Assembly: GCA_016717225.1 (NCBI GenBank)
Contig: JADKGB010000003.1
Span: forward strand, 1-64,000
DNA length: 64,000 nt
From: Flavobacteriales bacterium
Lineage (GTDB): Bacteria > Bacteroidota > Bacteroidia > Flavobacteriales_F > PHOS-HE28
Reading direction: 5' to 3'
The notes under the pieces are model-generated. The model had not been told where the DNA came from. It was given only the letters and a program-made list of their open reading frames with translations, and did not search any database. The position numbers and the translations under genes were made by a program. Positions 26,884 to 35,564 of the stretch are shown here, one piece after another; the first letter of the stretch is position 1; each line of letters begins with the position of its first letter.

Positions 26884-28897
26884 TCCCCGATCATACGCTT
26901 GAATTCCTCTTCGCCGATCACCTTCACGCCCAACTCATCGGCTTTCGCTCGTTTGGCTGGGCCCATGTCGGCACCGGCGAGCACAAAGCTCGTTTTCTTA
27001 CTGATCGACCCGCTCACCTTTCCGCCATTGCGCTCAATGGCCTCCTTTATCCCGTCGCGATCGTACCCGACAAAGACGCCGCTGACCACGAAGGACAGGC
27101 CTTTGAGCTTGTCGCCCATGGGCTGTTGTTGTGAAACGTCCACTTCAAAACGCAGGCCCGCCATTCGCAGCCTTCGCACCATGTTCCGGTTGCCTTCCAC
27201 GGCGAAGAAATCGAGGATACTCTGTGCGATCACCTCCCCTACTTCATCGATGCCAACAAGGTCGATCGCCGTCATTTCCTGTAGCCGATCGATCGAGAAC
27301 ACGGCGCGTGCGATCTTTTTGGCTACCGTTTCGCCCACATGGCGGATACCCAATGCAAAAAGCACCTGCTCGAACGGAATGCTCTTGCTAGCCGCGATCC
27401 CATCGATCACTTGGGATGCGCTTTTCTCGCCCCAGCCCTTGCCCAGCGCCAAAAGCTGGTCCTTGGTGAGGTCGTACAGATCGGCTACGTTACCGATCAG
27501 CCCGGCCTGAACCAACTCAGCTACGGTCTCGCCACCAAGACCGTCGATGGCCATCATTTTGCGACCTACAAAGTGTTCGATGCGCCCGGTGATCTGCGGC
27601 GGACAAGCATGCTCGTTCGGGCAGTAGTGCTGGGCCTCGCCTTCATAACGCACCAGTGAAGTGCCGCATTCGGGGCAAGTCTCGGGAAAAGCAACGGGGA
27701 CCGCATCACCTGAACGTTGATCCAATTCCACACCCACGATCTTCGGAATGATCTCGCCACCCTTTTCCACTTTCACAAAGTCGCCCAAATGCAGGTCGAG
27801 CTTGGCGATCTGATCGGCATTGTGGAGGGACGCACGTTTGACAGTTGTGCCTGCGAGCAGCACGGGTTCCAGTTCGGCCACGGGGGTTATCGCTCCGTGC
27901 GGCCTACCTGGTAGCTCACCCCGTTCAATCTTGTCACGGCCTGTTCCGCTTGGAATTTGTAGGCAATGGCCCAACGAGGGCTTTTGGCCGTTAGCCCCAG
28001 CTCTTCCTGAGCATTGCGATCATCCACCTTGATCACAATGCCATCGATGTCCATTTCCAATGCATGGCGGGCTTTGTCCCAATGATCGATGAACGCCATG
28101 ATGCCTTCCACATTGTCAGAGCGATCGATGAAGCGACGATCCACGTCCGGGGTTTTGAACCCCCAACTGCGTGCGGCTTGTATGTTTTCGAAGTGGCTGC
28201 GCGAGGGCAGATCCTCCCCTTGCAGGGCATAAATGAAATTATCCAAGCCACGCTTCGCAACATCCTTCGGATCTTGTTGCTTCAACGAGCCAGCCGCCGT
28301 ATTCCGCGGATTGGCATAGAGTTCTTCGCCGTTCTTCGCACGTGCCGCGTTCAGCTTGTCGAACTGGGCGCGCATGAAGAGGATCTCACCACGCGCTTCG
28401 AGTTCCGTAGGAAAGTCACCACGTAGTTTCAGCGGAATGGAACGCACCGTGCGCACATTGGCCGTGATGTCATCGCCCTTTTCACCATCACCGCGCGTAA
28501 CGCCTCGAACGAGTTCGCCATTGCGGTAGCTCAGGCTGATGGCGACACCATCGTATTTCAATTCCATCACATACTGCGTGCGGCCCATTTCCTTCTCAAC
28601 ACGTGCTACGAACTCAGCGACTTCATCCCTGCTGTAACTGTTGCTCAACGAGAGCATCGGGTATCGGTGCGCGACCGTTTCGAACTGTTTGGTGATGGCG
28701 CCACCCACGCGCTGTGTGGGGCTGTTCGGCGAAGCGAATTCGGGCCATTCCTTCTCCAGTGCATCCAGCTCCTTCAACCGGAAGTCGAACGCCTGATCGC
28801 TGATCACCGGCGCGGCCAGGTCGTAGTAGCGGCGGTTATGTTCCTCCAGTTCTGCGCTCAGCGCGGCAATGCGCGCTTGGGCTTCAGGGCGTTCCAT
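26880..28897 (-). CDS. ligA: NAD-dependent DNA ligase, broken by one single-base frameshift
   Basis: From ATG 28897: an Ia domain (LEEHNRRYYDLAAPVISDQAFD), adenylation motif YVMELKYDGVAISLSYRNG with the active Lys in KYDG, and VTRGDGEKGDDIT. Next come KFQAEQAVTRL...SYQVGRT, then, in another frame, GAITPVAELEPVLLAGTTVKRASLHN. A Zn-finger (CPECGTSL ... HYCPNEHACPP), helix-hairpin-helix repeats and a C-terminal BRCT domain (FVVSGVFVGYDRDGI) follow. The frame breaks at 27895-27896, where CC (minus-strand GG) would be CCC in the expected reading RTGAITP. One added base restores a full-length ligase of about 670 residues. Since ligA is essential, a consensus error is the likeliest cause. Confidence 0.9.
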
Positions 28898-29552
28898 CCT
28901 CCATGGCTTTTCGTTCTCGTCGTTCTTCGAGCTTGTCCTTCGCGTAGCGGAAGATCTTGCCGAATTTGATCGAGAGGCCGAAGTTCCATGTTGCGCCGGA
29001 ATAACGGCGATCCACGAATTCTTTTGGCCCCAGGACTTGGCGGTAACCAAGGCCACCTTGCACATAGAGCCAGAACAAAAGCTTGTACGAAGCCCGCACG
29101 CCGGTTTCCAGCGGATACACCGGATAGTCCTTGAACCGGACATACACACCTGTGCTGTCCTTCCGATCCAGCGGTGAGCGGCCGAGCCCTGCCATGAAGG
29201 GAACGCTCAACTGCCACTTGCGCGTATCCAACAAGATGCGCTCGTAGGTGCCGCTCAGGTACCCGAGGCTGGTACGGATATCAATGCTGTCCTTACCAAA
29301 ATCCTCCAGTATGATGGAGCGGTCCTCGAACGGTGAACCCAGACCGTAAAAGCCGAGCGCATAGATGTTCCGTTTCTTCTGGATCCCGAATCGAAGGCCG
29401 AAGAACTTCACCACATCGCCTGCTACCGCTTGTTGACGCGCATCAAGATTCACGATGAACTTGGCCTTGGCCTGTACGTCGTGTGTGCGTGTGGTGTCGC
29501 TCCACTGGGCGCTCACCGGAAGACCGCCGAACATGGCCGTCATGAACAACAT
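28884..29552 (-). CDS. outer-membrane beta-barrel-like protein
   Basis: The start at 29552 gives a signal peptide (MLFMTAMFGGLPVSAQ). Alternating strands follow (KFIVNLDARQQAV, FGLRFGIQKKRNIYALGFYGLG, WQLSVPFMAGLG, GVRASYKLLFWLYVQGGLGYRQVL, ATWNFGLSIKFGKIF), typical of a small outer-membrane barrel. The C-terminal tail after the last strand is charged (DKLEERRERKAMED) and unusual for a barrel. Its end overlaps the ligA start by 14 bases. No family name is firm. Confidence 0.55.
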   Translation of the reverse strand: MLFMTAMFGGLPVSAQWSDTTRTHDVQAKAKFIVNLDARQQAVAGDVVKFFGLRFGIQKKRNIYALGFYGLGSPFEDRSIILEDFGKDSIDIRTSLGYLSGTYERILLDTRKWQLSVPFMAGLGRSPLDRKDSTGVYVRFKDYPVYPLETGVRASYKLLFWLYVQGGLGYRQVLGPKEFVDRRYSGATWNFGLSIKFGKIFRYAKDKLEERRERKAMEDGTP

Positions 29553-29640
29553 GGTGGGATGGCGGGTCGGTGGGCGGATCCTCTGGGGCCGGCGACGGGG
29601 TGGGGGCGCCGCCAGCGGCGGTCGCCACCTGTTCAATGTA

Positions 29641-29661
29641 ACCCCGGCCTCTAGCCGGGGT
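29641..29661 (-). terminator. possible hairpin after prmC
   Basis: ACCCCGGC (29641-29648) and GCCGGGGT (29654-29661) form a perfect 8-bp stem with a 5-base loop, just past the prmC stop on the minus strand. No U-tract follows, so rho-independent termination is doubtful. A second GC-rich inverted repeat lies next to it near 29608-29630. Confidence 0.3.
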
Positions 29662-29680
29662 CGCGGACATACTTCCATTT

Positions 29681-30544
29681 TCATCGCACCGCATGGATGA
29701 AACGGGGTGCCCCGCTCAGATCCTGCAGCACACGCACTGCGCCAAAACCAAGGCCCTCGATCATGCGGCCCACAGCCGGTGTGTGTATATGATGTCCTTC
29801 GAACCACAGTTCTCCTCCAGCAGGCAACAAGGTCAGCGCCCGCTGTGCAATGACCCGGTAAAAGAGCAAAGGATCAATGTCCTCCACGAAAAGAGCGAGA
29901 TGCGGCTCGTGTTCGCGAACGTTGGCAGCAAGTGAAGCCTCTTCTGAACGGGGCACATAGGGCGGATTGCTCACGATCAGGTCGCAGGGGTCGATGGGGT
30001 CGTTCCGGTCCAACACGTCTTTGTGTAGCCACAGAACGTCGAGGCCGTTCGCTTGTTCATTCAACATGGCCGTTGCAAGTGCTTCCGGGCTCGCATCGAT
30101 GCCCACAACCTCTGCCTCCGGAAAGGCCTTCTTCAACGCCAACGCGATGCACCCGCTGCCGGTGCCGATGTCGAGGATGCGCTTCGGGGCTTCCCTGCGC
30201 GAGCGGATGATGAGGTCCACGAGTTCTTCCGTCTCCGGCCTTGGAATGAGCACCGACGGATCAACGGCGATACGGAGCCCGTGGAATTCGGTATGGCCCA
30301 GAACGTATTGAAGAGGTTCACCTGAACGAAGGCGCTTCAACGGCACGTACACTTCCACCAGTTCACCCTCGCTCAACGAAGCCTCGCGATTGATCATGAT
30401 CTCCGAGGCATCCCAGCCCAACCGGTCGTAGAACACCGCGCAGGCAATGGCACGGATCTCCCCTTTCGCATAAAGCGATGACAGGTCGTGCTGGTATTGG
30501 TGCAGCACGGCATCAACGGTATTGGTGGCGATGCGTTGGGACAT
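29681..30544 (-). CDS. prmC: peptide chain release factor N5-glutamine methyltransferase
   Basis: The 287-residue enzyme methylates the GGQ glutamine of release factors RF1/RF2 with SAM. Seen here: an N-terminal helical domain (residues 1-80), IPRPETEELVDLII, RILDIGTGSGCIALAL (motif I), VVGIDASPEALATA, and DLIVSNPPYVPRSE with the catalytic NPPY. The start ATG 30544 is preceded by a -7-like box (30586-30593). The first ~50 codons and that box recur in diverged form at 31544-31723, on the far side of a toxin-antitoxin pair (see findings). Confidence 0.95.
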   Translation of the reverse strand: MSQRIATNTVDAVLHQYQHDLSSLYAKGEIRAIACAVFYDRLGWDASEIMINREASLSEGELVEVYVPLKRLRSGEPLQYVLGHTEFHGLRIAVDPSVLIPRPETEELVDLIIRSRREAPKRILDIGTGSGCIALALKKAFPEAEVVGIDASPEALATAMLNEQANGLDVLWLHKDVLDRNDPIDPCDLIVSNPPYVPRSEEASLAANVREHEPHLALFVEDIDPLLFYRVIAQRALTLLPAGGELWFEGHHIHTPAVGRMIEGLGFGAVRVLQDLSGAPRFIHAVR

Positions 30545-30585
30545 GGTTGCGCCGACGCCCTATAGTTGATCTGGCGAACGAAGGG

Positions 30586-30593
30586 CGAAAGTA
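30586..30593 (-). promoter_or_regulatory. -7-like box TACTTTCG of prmC
   Basis: On the minus strand TACTTTCG lies 41 bases before the prmC start. The same 13-base context (GGTACTTTCGCCC) is found in the duplicated copy at 31711-31723, which supports its being a functional part of the prmC 5' region. Confidence 0.45.
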
Positions 30594-30639
30594 CCTTGAT
30601 GCGGGCGGAAGACCGCGTAACAGAACGTATCTTGCGGCT

Positions 30640-30912
30640 GTGATCTTCACACCACTTCCCGCAGCGGTCAAGGCTGCACTCTGGTCATTCGACACGGAAC
30701 AGATGGACTTGGAGCGACATAGTGAGCGCATCATCACTAACGTGCTGAACATGGGCACACACGATGCTTTGCTTTGGCTGTTCAGGACCTATTCGCGGGA
30801 GCAAATTGCCAAGGTTGTGGCGCACCCACGTCCGGGGGAATGGAACAAGCGATCCTTGAACTACTGGGCACTCGTATTCGATCTCGAACCCCAGCAAACA
30901 AGCCGCTTCTGA
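30640..30912 (+). CDS. AbiE-type antitoxin-like protein (DUF6922-like)
   Basis: I chose the GTG at 30640, giving about 90 residues starting MIFTPLPAAVKAALWSFDT. The body has HSERIITNVLNMGTHDALLWL and FRTYSREQIAKVVAHP, ending NYWALVFD. This pattern is typical of the small proteins encoded just before AbiEii-type nucleotidyltransferases in Bacteroidota. The toxin gene follows after four bases, so the pair forms one operon. Role as antitoxin is by position and family resemblance. An upstream in-frame extension reaches into the prmC 5' region and is unlikely to be coding. Confidence 0.6.
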   Translation: MIFTPLPAAVKAALWSFDTEQMDLERHSERIITNVLNMGTHDALLWLFRTYSREQIAKVVAHPRPGEWNKRSLNYWALVFDLEPQQTSRF

Positions 30913-30916
30913 AGCC

Positions 30917-31537
30917 ATGTTCTGGTCCATCCTTGATGAAGAGCGTCGTCAATTCCTACCCGCCTTTGAGGTTGGGCGAGCCGAGGGGTTCTATCTGGCA
31001 GGCGGTACAGCCTTGGCGATCCAAATAGGTCATCGCGATAGCGTGGACTTCGATTTCTTCAAGCCCGATGGGTTCGATACTGCGCGACTGTTCGACCGGT
31101 TGAAGGAAGCATTTCCAGGTTCGTCGTTGGTAAAGGTCCAGGATGAACGGAATACACTGGGGTTGATCGTTGCTGGAACGATAAAGCTCAGTTTCATGAG
31201 CTATCCCTATCCCATGTTGCGGCCCTTGGTCGCTGCGGATCATTTGGACCTTGCCGACATCGCCGACATTGGCTGCATGAAGCTATCCGCCATTACGGGG
31301 CGTGGTACCATGAAGGACTACGTGGACCTGTACTTCATCCTCCAGGTCATTCCGTTGCACGAACTTCTTGCCTTGTGCGCCATGAAACTGCTCACATTGG
31401 ATCGTGCGCTCATCCTGAAAGCCTTGGTCTTTTTCGACGACATTGACGACGAGCCGGTACGATATGTACTGGACCGTTCGGTTTCTTTCGATGCAGTAAA
31501 GCGCTTCCTCAGGAAGGAAGCTAGGAAGGGCTACTGA
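30917..31537 (+). CDS. AbiEii/AbiGii-family nucleotidyltransferase toxin-like protein
   Basis: The 206-residue protein has the family core GFYLAGGTALAIQIGHRDSVDFDFF: a GG(T/S) motif followed by the DxD-type metal pair of minimal nucleotidyltransferases. LKLSFMSYPYP-like strands and IADIGCMKLSAITGRGTMKDYVDLYFIL, a conserved second block, follow. AbiEii proteins act as toxins of type IV toxin-antitoxin and phage-abortive systems. Together with 30640 it forms a two-gene module placed between the intact prmC and its partial copy. Confidence 0.75.
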   Translation: MFWSILDEERRQFLPAFEVGRAEGFYLAGGTALAIQIGHRDSVDFDFFKPDGFDTARLFDRLKEAFPGSSLVKVQDERNTLGLIVAGTIKLSFMSYPYPMLRPLVAADHLDLADIADIGCMKLSAITGRGTMKDYVDLYFILQVIPLHELLALCAMKLLTLDRALILKALVFFDDIDDEPVRYVLDRSVSFDAVKRFLRKEARKGY

Positions 31538-31543
31538 TAGAAG

Positions 31544-31723
31544 GAAGCCCCGCATTGATCGTGATCTCCGAAGCATCCCAGCCAAAGCGGTCATAAAACA
31601 CAGCACAGGCAATGGCACGGATCTCCCCTTTCGTATAGAGGCTTGCCAAGTCGAGCTGGTACTGGTGCAGCACGGCATCCAAAGTGTTGGTGGCGATCCG
31701 CAATGAAATAGGGCGAAAGTACC
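31544..31723 (-). pseudogene. partial, diverged copy of the prmC 5' end
   Basis: The minus strand reads LRIATNTLDAVLHQYQLDLASLYTKGEIRAIACAVFYDRFGWDASEI in pieces, against RIATNTVDAVLHQYQHDLSSLYAKGEIRAIACAVFYDRLGWDASEI in intact prmC. It includes the GGTACTTTCGCCC promoter-like context at 31711-31723. About 15 percent of residues differ, so it is not a fresh copy. The normal start codon is replaced by ATT, and the match ends near codon 52. It marks the outer edge of the toxin-antitoxin insertion. Confidence 0.8.
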
Positions 31724-31738
31724 GGGGTTGAAAAACAA

Positions 31739-31903
31739 GCAGCCCCCGTTCTGTCACTGGCCGATAACCGTGCGCTGATCGCGGAGAAATGCGGCATCAC
31801 CTACGCCACGGGGAACACGCACGTGAGCCACATCTACCAGAAGCTCCAAGTGCAGGGCGTAACTGGGGCGGTGAGCCTTGCGGTGCGGGAGGGGTTGGTG
31901 TGA
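31739..31903 (+). pseudogene. 3' fragment of a LuxR-type response regulator
   Basis: The frame ending at TGA 31901-31903 reads LIAEKCGITYATGNTHVSHIYQKLQV and then GAVSLAVREGLV. The same C-terminal helix-turn-helix closes the response regulator at 46258-46895 (TVNTHVSHIYEKLQV ... GAVSMALREGLV). No receiver domain precedes it. It begins directly after the prmC copy. It is a remnant left from an ancestral or recombined regulator gene. Confidence 0.75.
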
Positions 31904-32021
31904 GCGGCTTCGCCGACTGCGAAGAGAACCACAAGAAGCGCGTGGGGGATATCATCCCGCACAGATTGAAGTACAAGAAGCTGGTACGGGTGTGAGGTTA
32001 AGTTAAGTTCAGCTGATCTTG

Positions 32022-32057
32022 AAGGAAGAAGCCCGGCGATCGCCGGGCTTCTTCCTT
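32022..32057. terminator. bidirectional terminator, perfect 36-bp palindrome
   Basis: AAGGAAGAAGCCCGGCGA is followed immediately by its exact reverse complement, so each strand ends its stem in a T-rich stretch. It lies between the regulator remnant (plus) and the ankyrin gene (minus, stop at 32124) and can serve both. Confidence 0.7.
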
Positions 32058-32123
32058 GTTGCGTCGTTCACCCTTCCATTGCCTCCGGAACGGATATCGC
32101 TGGCGCTGGTCGTGGTTGACGGG

Positions 32124-34187
32124 TCACTTTTCCGGCTTTTTTTCTGCGCCTTTGCTCTTCAAGTATTTAGGGATGCCTGATCCTGCAGGAGACTCCTGAA
32201 GGACGGATTTTCCTTTTGCGTTGACCGCGTTCACATCGGCTTGACCTGTCTCCACCATGAAGGCCACCATGTCGTTGTTGTTCCTGCCGCGAACAGCTGC
32301 ATGCAATGGTACATCTCCGCTACCTGCGGCTTTGTAGTGCATGTTCACTCCGGCGCCGAACAGCAATTTGACCGTTGGGAAGTCGTTCCGCATTGCGGCG
32401 ACGTGCATCAAGTTCCCACCGGTGGCGGGATCGATATGTTCCTTGGGATCGCATCCTCCACGCAGAAGGGCCTCCACCACGCCAGGGAATGCACCGTTCA
32501 CGGCCCTCGCGATAAGGTCCACGTTCTTGACATCCGCACCCTTGTCCACGAGCAGGCCCATGACTTTGCCAGCACCTGCCGTTACGGCCGGATCAACACC
32601 TTCCTGGACCGGGCATCCTGCGTCCACTATCAGGGTGCTCAATGGAAAATTGTCGAAACCCACGGAAGCGGCCAGGTATCCGGCGCGGCTCAGGTCGCCG
32701 TTATTGCTCTTCAGCAGCGTTACCATATCAAGATCGTTCTTCTGAATGGCGAGGAGTACCCCGTTGTTGGCATCGGCGCCCTTGGCCAGCAAAAGCGTCG
32801 CGATGGGAACGCTCTTGCGTTCCACCGCCTTCTTGATATAACGATCAGGAGTTGCATCGGCGTTATGGTTCAACAGGATCCCCACGATATCCTCACCGAG
32901 GCTATCAACGGCCAGCGCCATTCCAGGGTCAGCGCTGGCCCGTCCTTTCTCGAGTAGTACAAGCAGCGTCGCCGTATCCTTTCGCCGAACGGCCGTTTTT
33001 ACGAGATCCGGTTTCGTCACATCCGCGCCTTTGGAGATCAGCAGATCGAGCATTGGTGCGTTGCCTTTGCCAACGGCGTAGCCCACCGCTGGTGCCGGGT
33101 CCGCACCGCTGTTCACCAGCACCTCCACCGTGGAAGCCTTGTCCTTGCGCACGGCGGCCGCCATACCCGTATTCGGGTCACCGCCCTTGGCGATCAACAG
33201 CTTCACCATGGCATCGTTGCCGCGACCGCTGGCGTTGGCCATTTGCCCGTTGGCATCGGCCCCGCGCTCTATGAGCAGGGTGGCCATGGGCAGGCTTCCG
33301 TTGTCCACCGCGGTCTGAAGGCAGGCTGTAGCAGCTGTTGCGTCAGCACCACGATCCAAGAGCAGGGTGGCCATGGGCAGGCTTCCGCTGGCCACGGCCG
33401 ACTGAAGACCTCGTGACGCCTCCGCACCATTATCCAACAGCATGTTCACCATCGGTGCGCTGCCTTTGGCCACCGCTTGCGGCAATGCGCCGTTGACATC
33501 CGCGCCGTACTGCGTGATGCACATCGTTGCAAATGGAATATCGCCCTTGTCCACCGCCCAGCCGAGCGCGGGCGCGGGAGCAGCACCCTTGTCCAAACAA
33601 CGCTCAATTAGTGGTTTGTTCGCCTTGGCCAGGCTTGCACCCAAAGCCGCATTGTAGTCGATCCCCGGTGCTTCAAGCACATAGAGCGCAATCTCTGAAC
33701 GTCCTCCGTTGACCGCACTTTCATAATGCGCGTTGGTCAGCGGAACGCCATTGGACTCCACAAGGCTCTTGAAAAGCTCCGTGTTCCCCTTGGCCAGCGC
33801 CGCGTTCACCGCATGGCTGGCGTTCGCGGGGTTGTTGCTCTTGCTCACCATCATGCTCACCACCGCCGGGTTCCCCATCGCAGCATCGATGTGCGCGGTA
33901 TTCACCTGTGCACCGCCATCAATGAGCGCTCCCACCAATTCCGCATCACCCTTGCCTGCCGCGAGATCCATGGGGGTCTTTCCATCCGCACCGGCAACCG
34001 TGGCACTCGCGCCCATGGCGATCAGGCTTTTTGCCGCATCCAACTTGCCTGATGAGATCGCGTGGATAAGGATCGTTTGGCCTGTGGCGTTACGTGTGGT
34101 GTCCAGGTCGGCCATGCCTTCACTCACCAGGTCCTCCACCGTTGTCAGGTCATTCACGCGCACTGCGCTGAACATATCCACCACCAC
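32124..34187 (-). CDS. ankyrin-repeat protein
   Basis: The 687-residue protein is made almost entirely of ~33-residue ankyrin-like repeats (about 18-20). They show recurring cores such as GNTELFKSLVESNG, GDAELVGALIDGGAQVNTA, SLPMATLLLDRGADA and DFPTVKLLFGAGVNMH. The early repeats lack an export signal. A minus-strand segment just upstream (34190-34339, reading KKSDPKSDKHDHCRGKYY in another frame) may be its real N-terminus, joined by a frameshift near 34225. In that case the start would overlap the stop of the preceding secreted-protein remnant (TTGA at 34336-34339). The repeats predict a protein-binding solenoid. Being last in a run of lectin/perforin genes, it could be an immunity or binding partner, but this is speculation. 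Confidence 0.8.
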   Translation of the reverse strand: MVVDMFSAVRVNDLTTVEDLVSEGMADLDTTRNATGQTILIHAISSGKLDAAKSLIAMGASATVAGADGKTPMDLAAGKGDAELVGALIDGGAQVNTAHIDAAMGNPAVVSMMVSKSNNPANASHAVNAALAKGNTELFKSLVESNGVPLTNAHYESAVNGGRSEIALYVLEAPGIDYNAALGASLAKANKPLIERCLDKGAAPAPALGWAVDKGDIPFATMCITQYGADVNGALPQAVAKGSAPMVNMLLDNGAEASRGLQSAVASGSLPMATLLLDRGADATAATACLQTAVDNGSLPMATLLIERGADANGQMANASGRGNDAMVKLLIAKGGDPNTGMAAAVRKDKASTVEVLVNSGADPAPAVGYAVGKGNAPMLDLLISKGADVTKPDLVKTAVRRKDTATLLVLLEKGRASADPGMALAVDSLGEDIVGILLNHNADATPDRYIKKAVERKSVPIATLLLAKGADANNGVLLAIQKNDLDMVTLLKSNNGDLSRAGYLAASVGFDNFPLSTLIVDAGCPVQEGVDPAVTAGAGKVMGLLVDKGADVKNVDLIARAVNGAFPGVVEALLRGGCDPKEHIDPATGGNLMHVAAMRNDFPTVKLLFGAGVNMHYKAAGSGDVPLHAAVRGRNNNDMVAFMVETGQADVNAVNAKGKSVLQESPAGSGIPKYLKSKGAEKKPEK

Positions 34188-34335
34188 CGCCTCCCTCGAT
34201 TTCGCATTTGCCGCCGCCTCGGCATCTTATAGTACTTACCCCGGCAATGGTCATGTTTGTCGGACTTAGGGTCGCTCTTCTTCCCTAGCCACCCACTTCT
34301 GTGTAGGACGTTTTCACCTTGCTCGGCCGAACTCG

Positions 34336-35318
34336 TCAAATTTGAACTCCACCTACACTACCCACCCAAACGGAGATGGAGCCAGCTGATTCCGTAACTT
34401 GGAGGTTGGGCGCTCCATTGTTTTCCCCATACCAGGTCTCCGACCCAACGGAGTTGGATGGCCGCTCAATAGATTACCCTCAGTGAGGCTTTCCCGGCGA
34501 AGAAGTAGCCTTGCGCCGCTTTTCAATAAGAGTCCATCTGCACTTGGTCAGCGTCATACCTTGCTTGGTTAGCCACCACCATACCCACTTCGCTTCCAGT
34601 ACCAGCCAGCATGGTCGCCGAAGGCGCTGCAGCGCCAGTGAAATCGGCAGCATGCACAGCTACGACAAGGTCCCGGTACGAGGGGTTCACCTCAGCCGTG
34701 AAGACACCCGAGACTGGACGCTGGTGCAAGCGGCTGTTGCAACCCCGCTGGGTTCCCGAACAGCCGCTCAACTTTCAACGAGAGCGTCATTGTGCAAGTG
34801 CCAGCATCGCCCCGCTGAGCGTTGTGCGGGTCACACATCTTTTTCCTCGCTCTCCTGGTTGCAGATGTCCAAGTTAGAGTTTCTTATCCCCCCCTTGAAG
34901 GACGAAAGGATCGGCCGCGTCCCCACCCTCAGGGTCATAATCAGCGAACCAGCTCGGTTGATTAAATTGGATGTACCCATTCAGCCTATCAGCCCCGGAA
35001 AGACAACGATCGGGAGACGGCCCAGTACTGGGGGCGAACAAGGGTGCCTGAAAATTTGGTGACGGCATGTTACCACCACCCCAAGTGAAATCCCAAATCT
35101 TTGGGCCCTCTTCCCGTCATCCGCATTTTGGCCGTGGCTGTGTTCCGTCATCATGCCTCCGGATTATTATCCCCCTCCAACAAAGTGCTGATAGCCGTGA
35201 AGCGGTACCATCCGGTCTCGGTATCAAGCGTATAGGTCGTTTTTTGCGCACGAAGTGCCATCTGAAGCAGCAGCAGAGCCGCTAGAGCGGTGCCGAAGCG
35301 GTGGAAATTTCGGATCAT
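34336..35318 (-). pseudogene. secreted protein remnant, multiply frameshifted
   Basis: From ATG 35318 the minus strand starts with a signal peptide (MIRNFHRFGTALAALLLLQMALRAQ). Coding-like pieces follow in shifting frames: YIQFNQPSWFADYDPEGG (near 34910-34990), TMTLSLKVERLFGNPAG (34730-34790), RDLVVAVHAADFTGAAAPS (34610-34670), GTGSEVGMVVANQARYDAD (34550-34610), and WYGENNGAPNLQVTESAG leading to a stop at 34336. At least four indels are needed. The mature protein matches no family I know. As it lies between the MACPF gene and the ankyrin gene on the same strand, it belongs to the same run. It may be decayed or just badly sequenced. Confidence 0.55.
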
Positions 35319-35564
35319 CGGGATGGGGGTTTGGTGGTTGTTCTTGGTATTGTTGCGGCACGCGTCAGTGTGGTGGTATACAGGAAAGGTTCTCGGGGGC
35401 GTGGTGGATCCCACTGGGTGGGAAGCGTCCAACGGGGTAACCCCGCTTCGTGTGGGTTTGGGATGGTGCTGAGCAGTCATTTTTCTCGTATCGGCAACAC
35501 ACTGATCGTCACTCCGCGCGCCGCCTAACGCACGGCGTTGTGACCTTACTGGCCTTCGCGGAGC

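Noticed and set aside
26227..27510. 427-codon plus-strand open frame
   Set aside because: It is antisense to dapA, the DUF6913-like gene and ligA, which are strongly supported on the minus strand.
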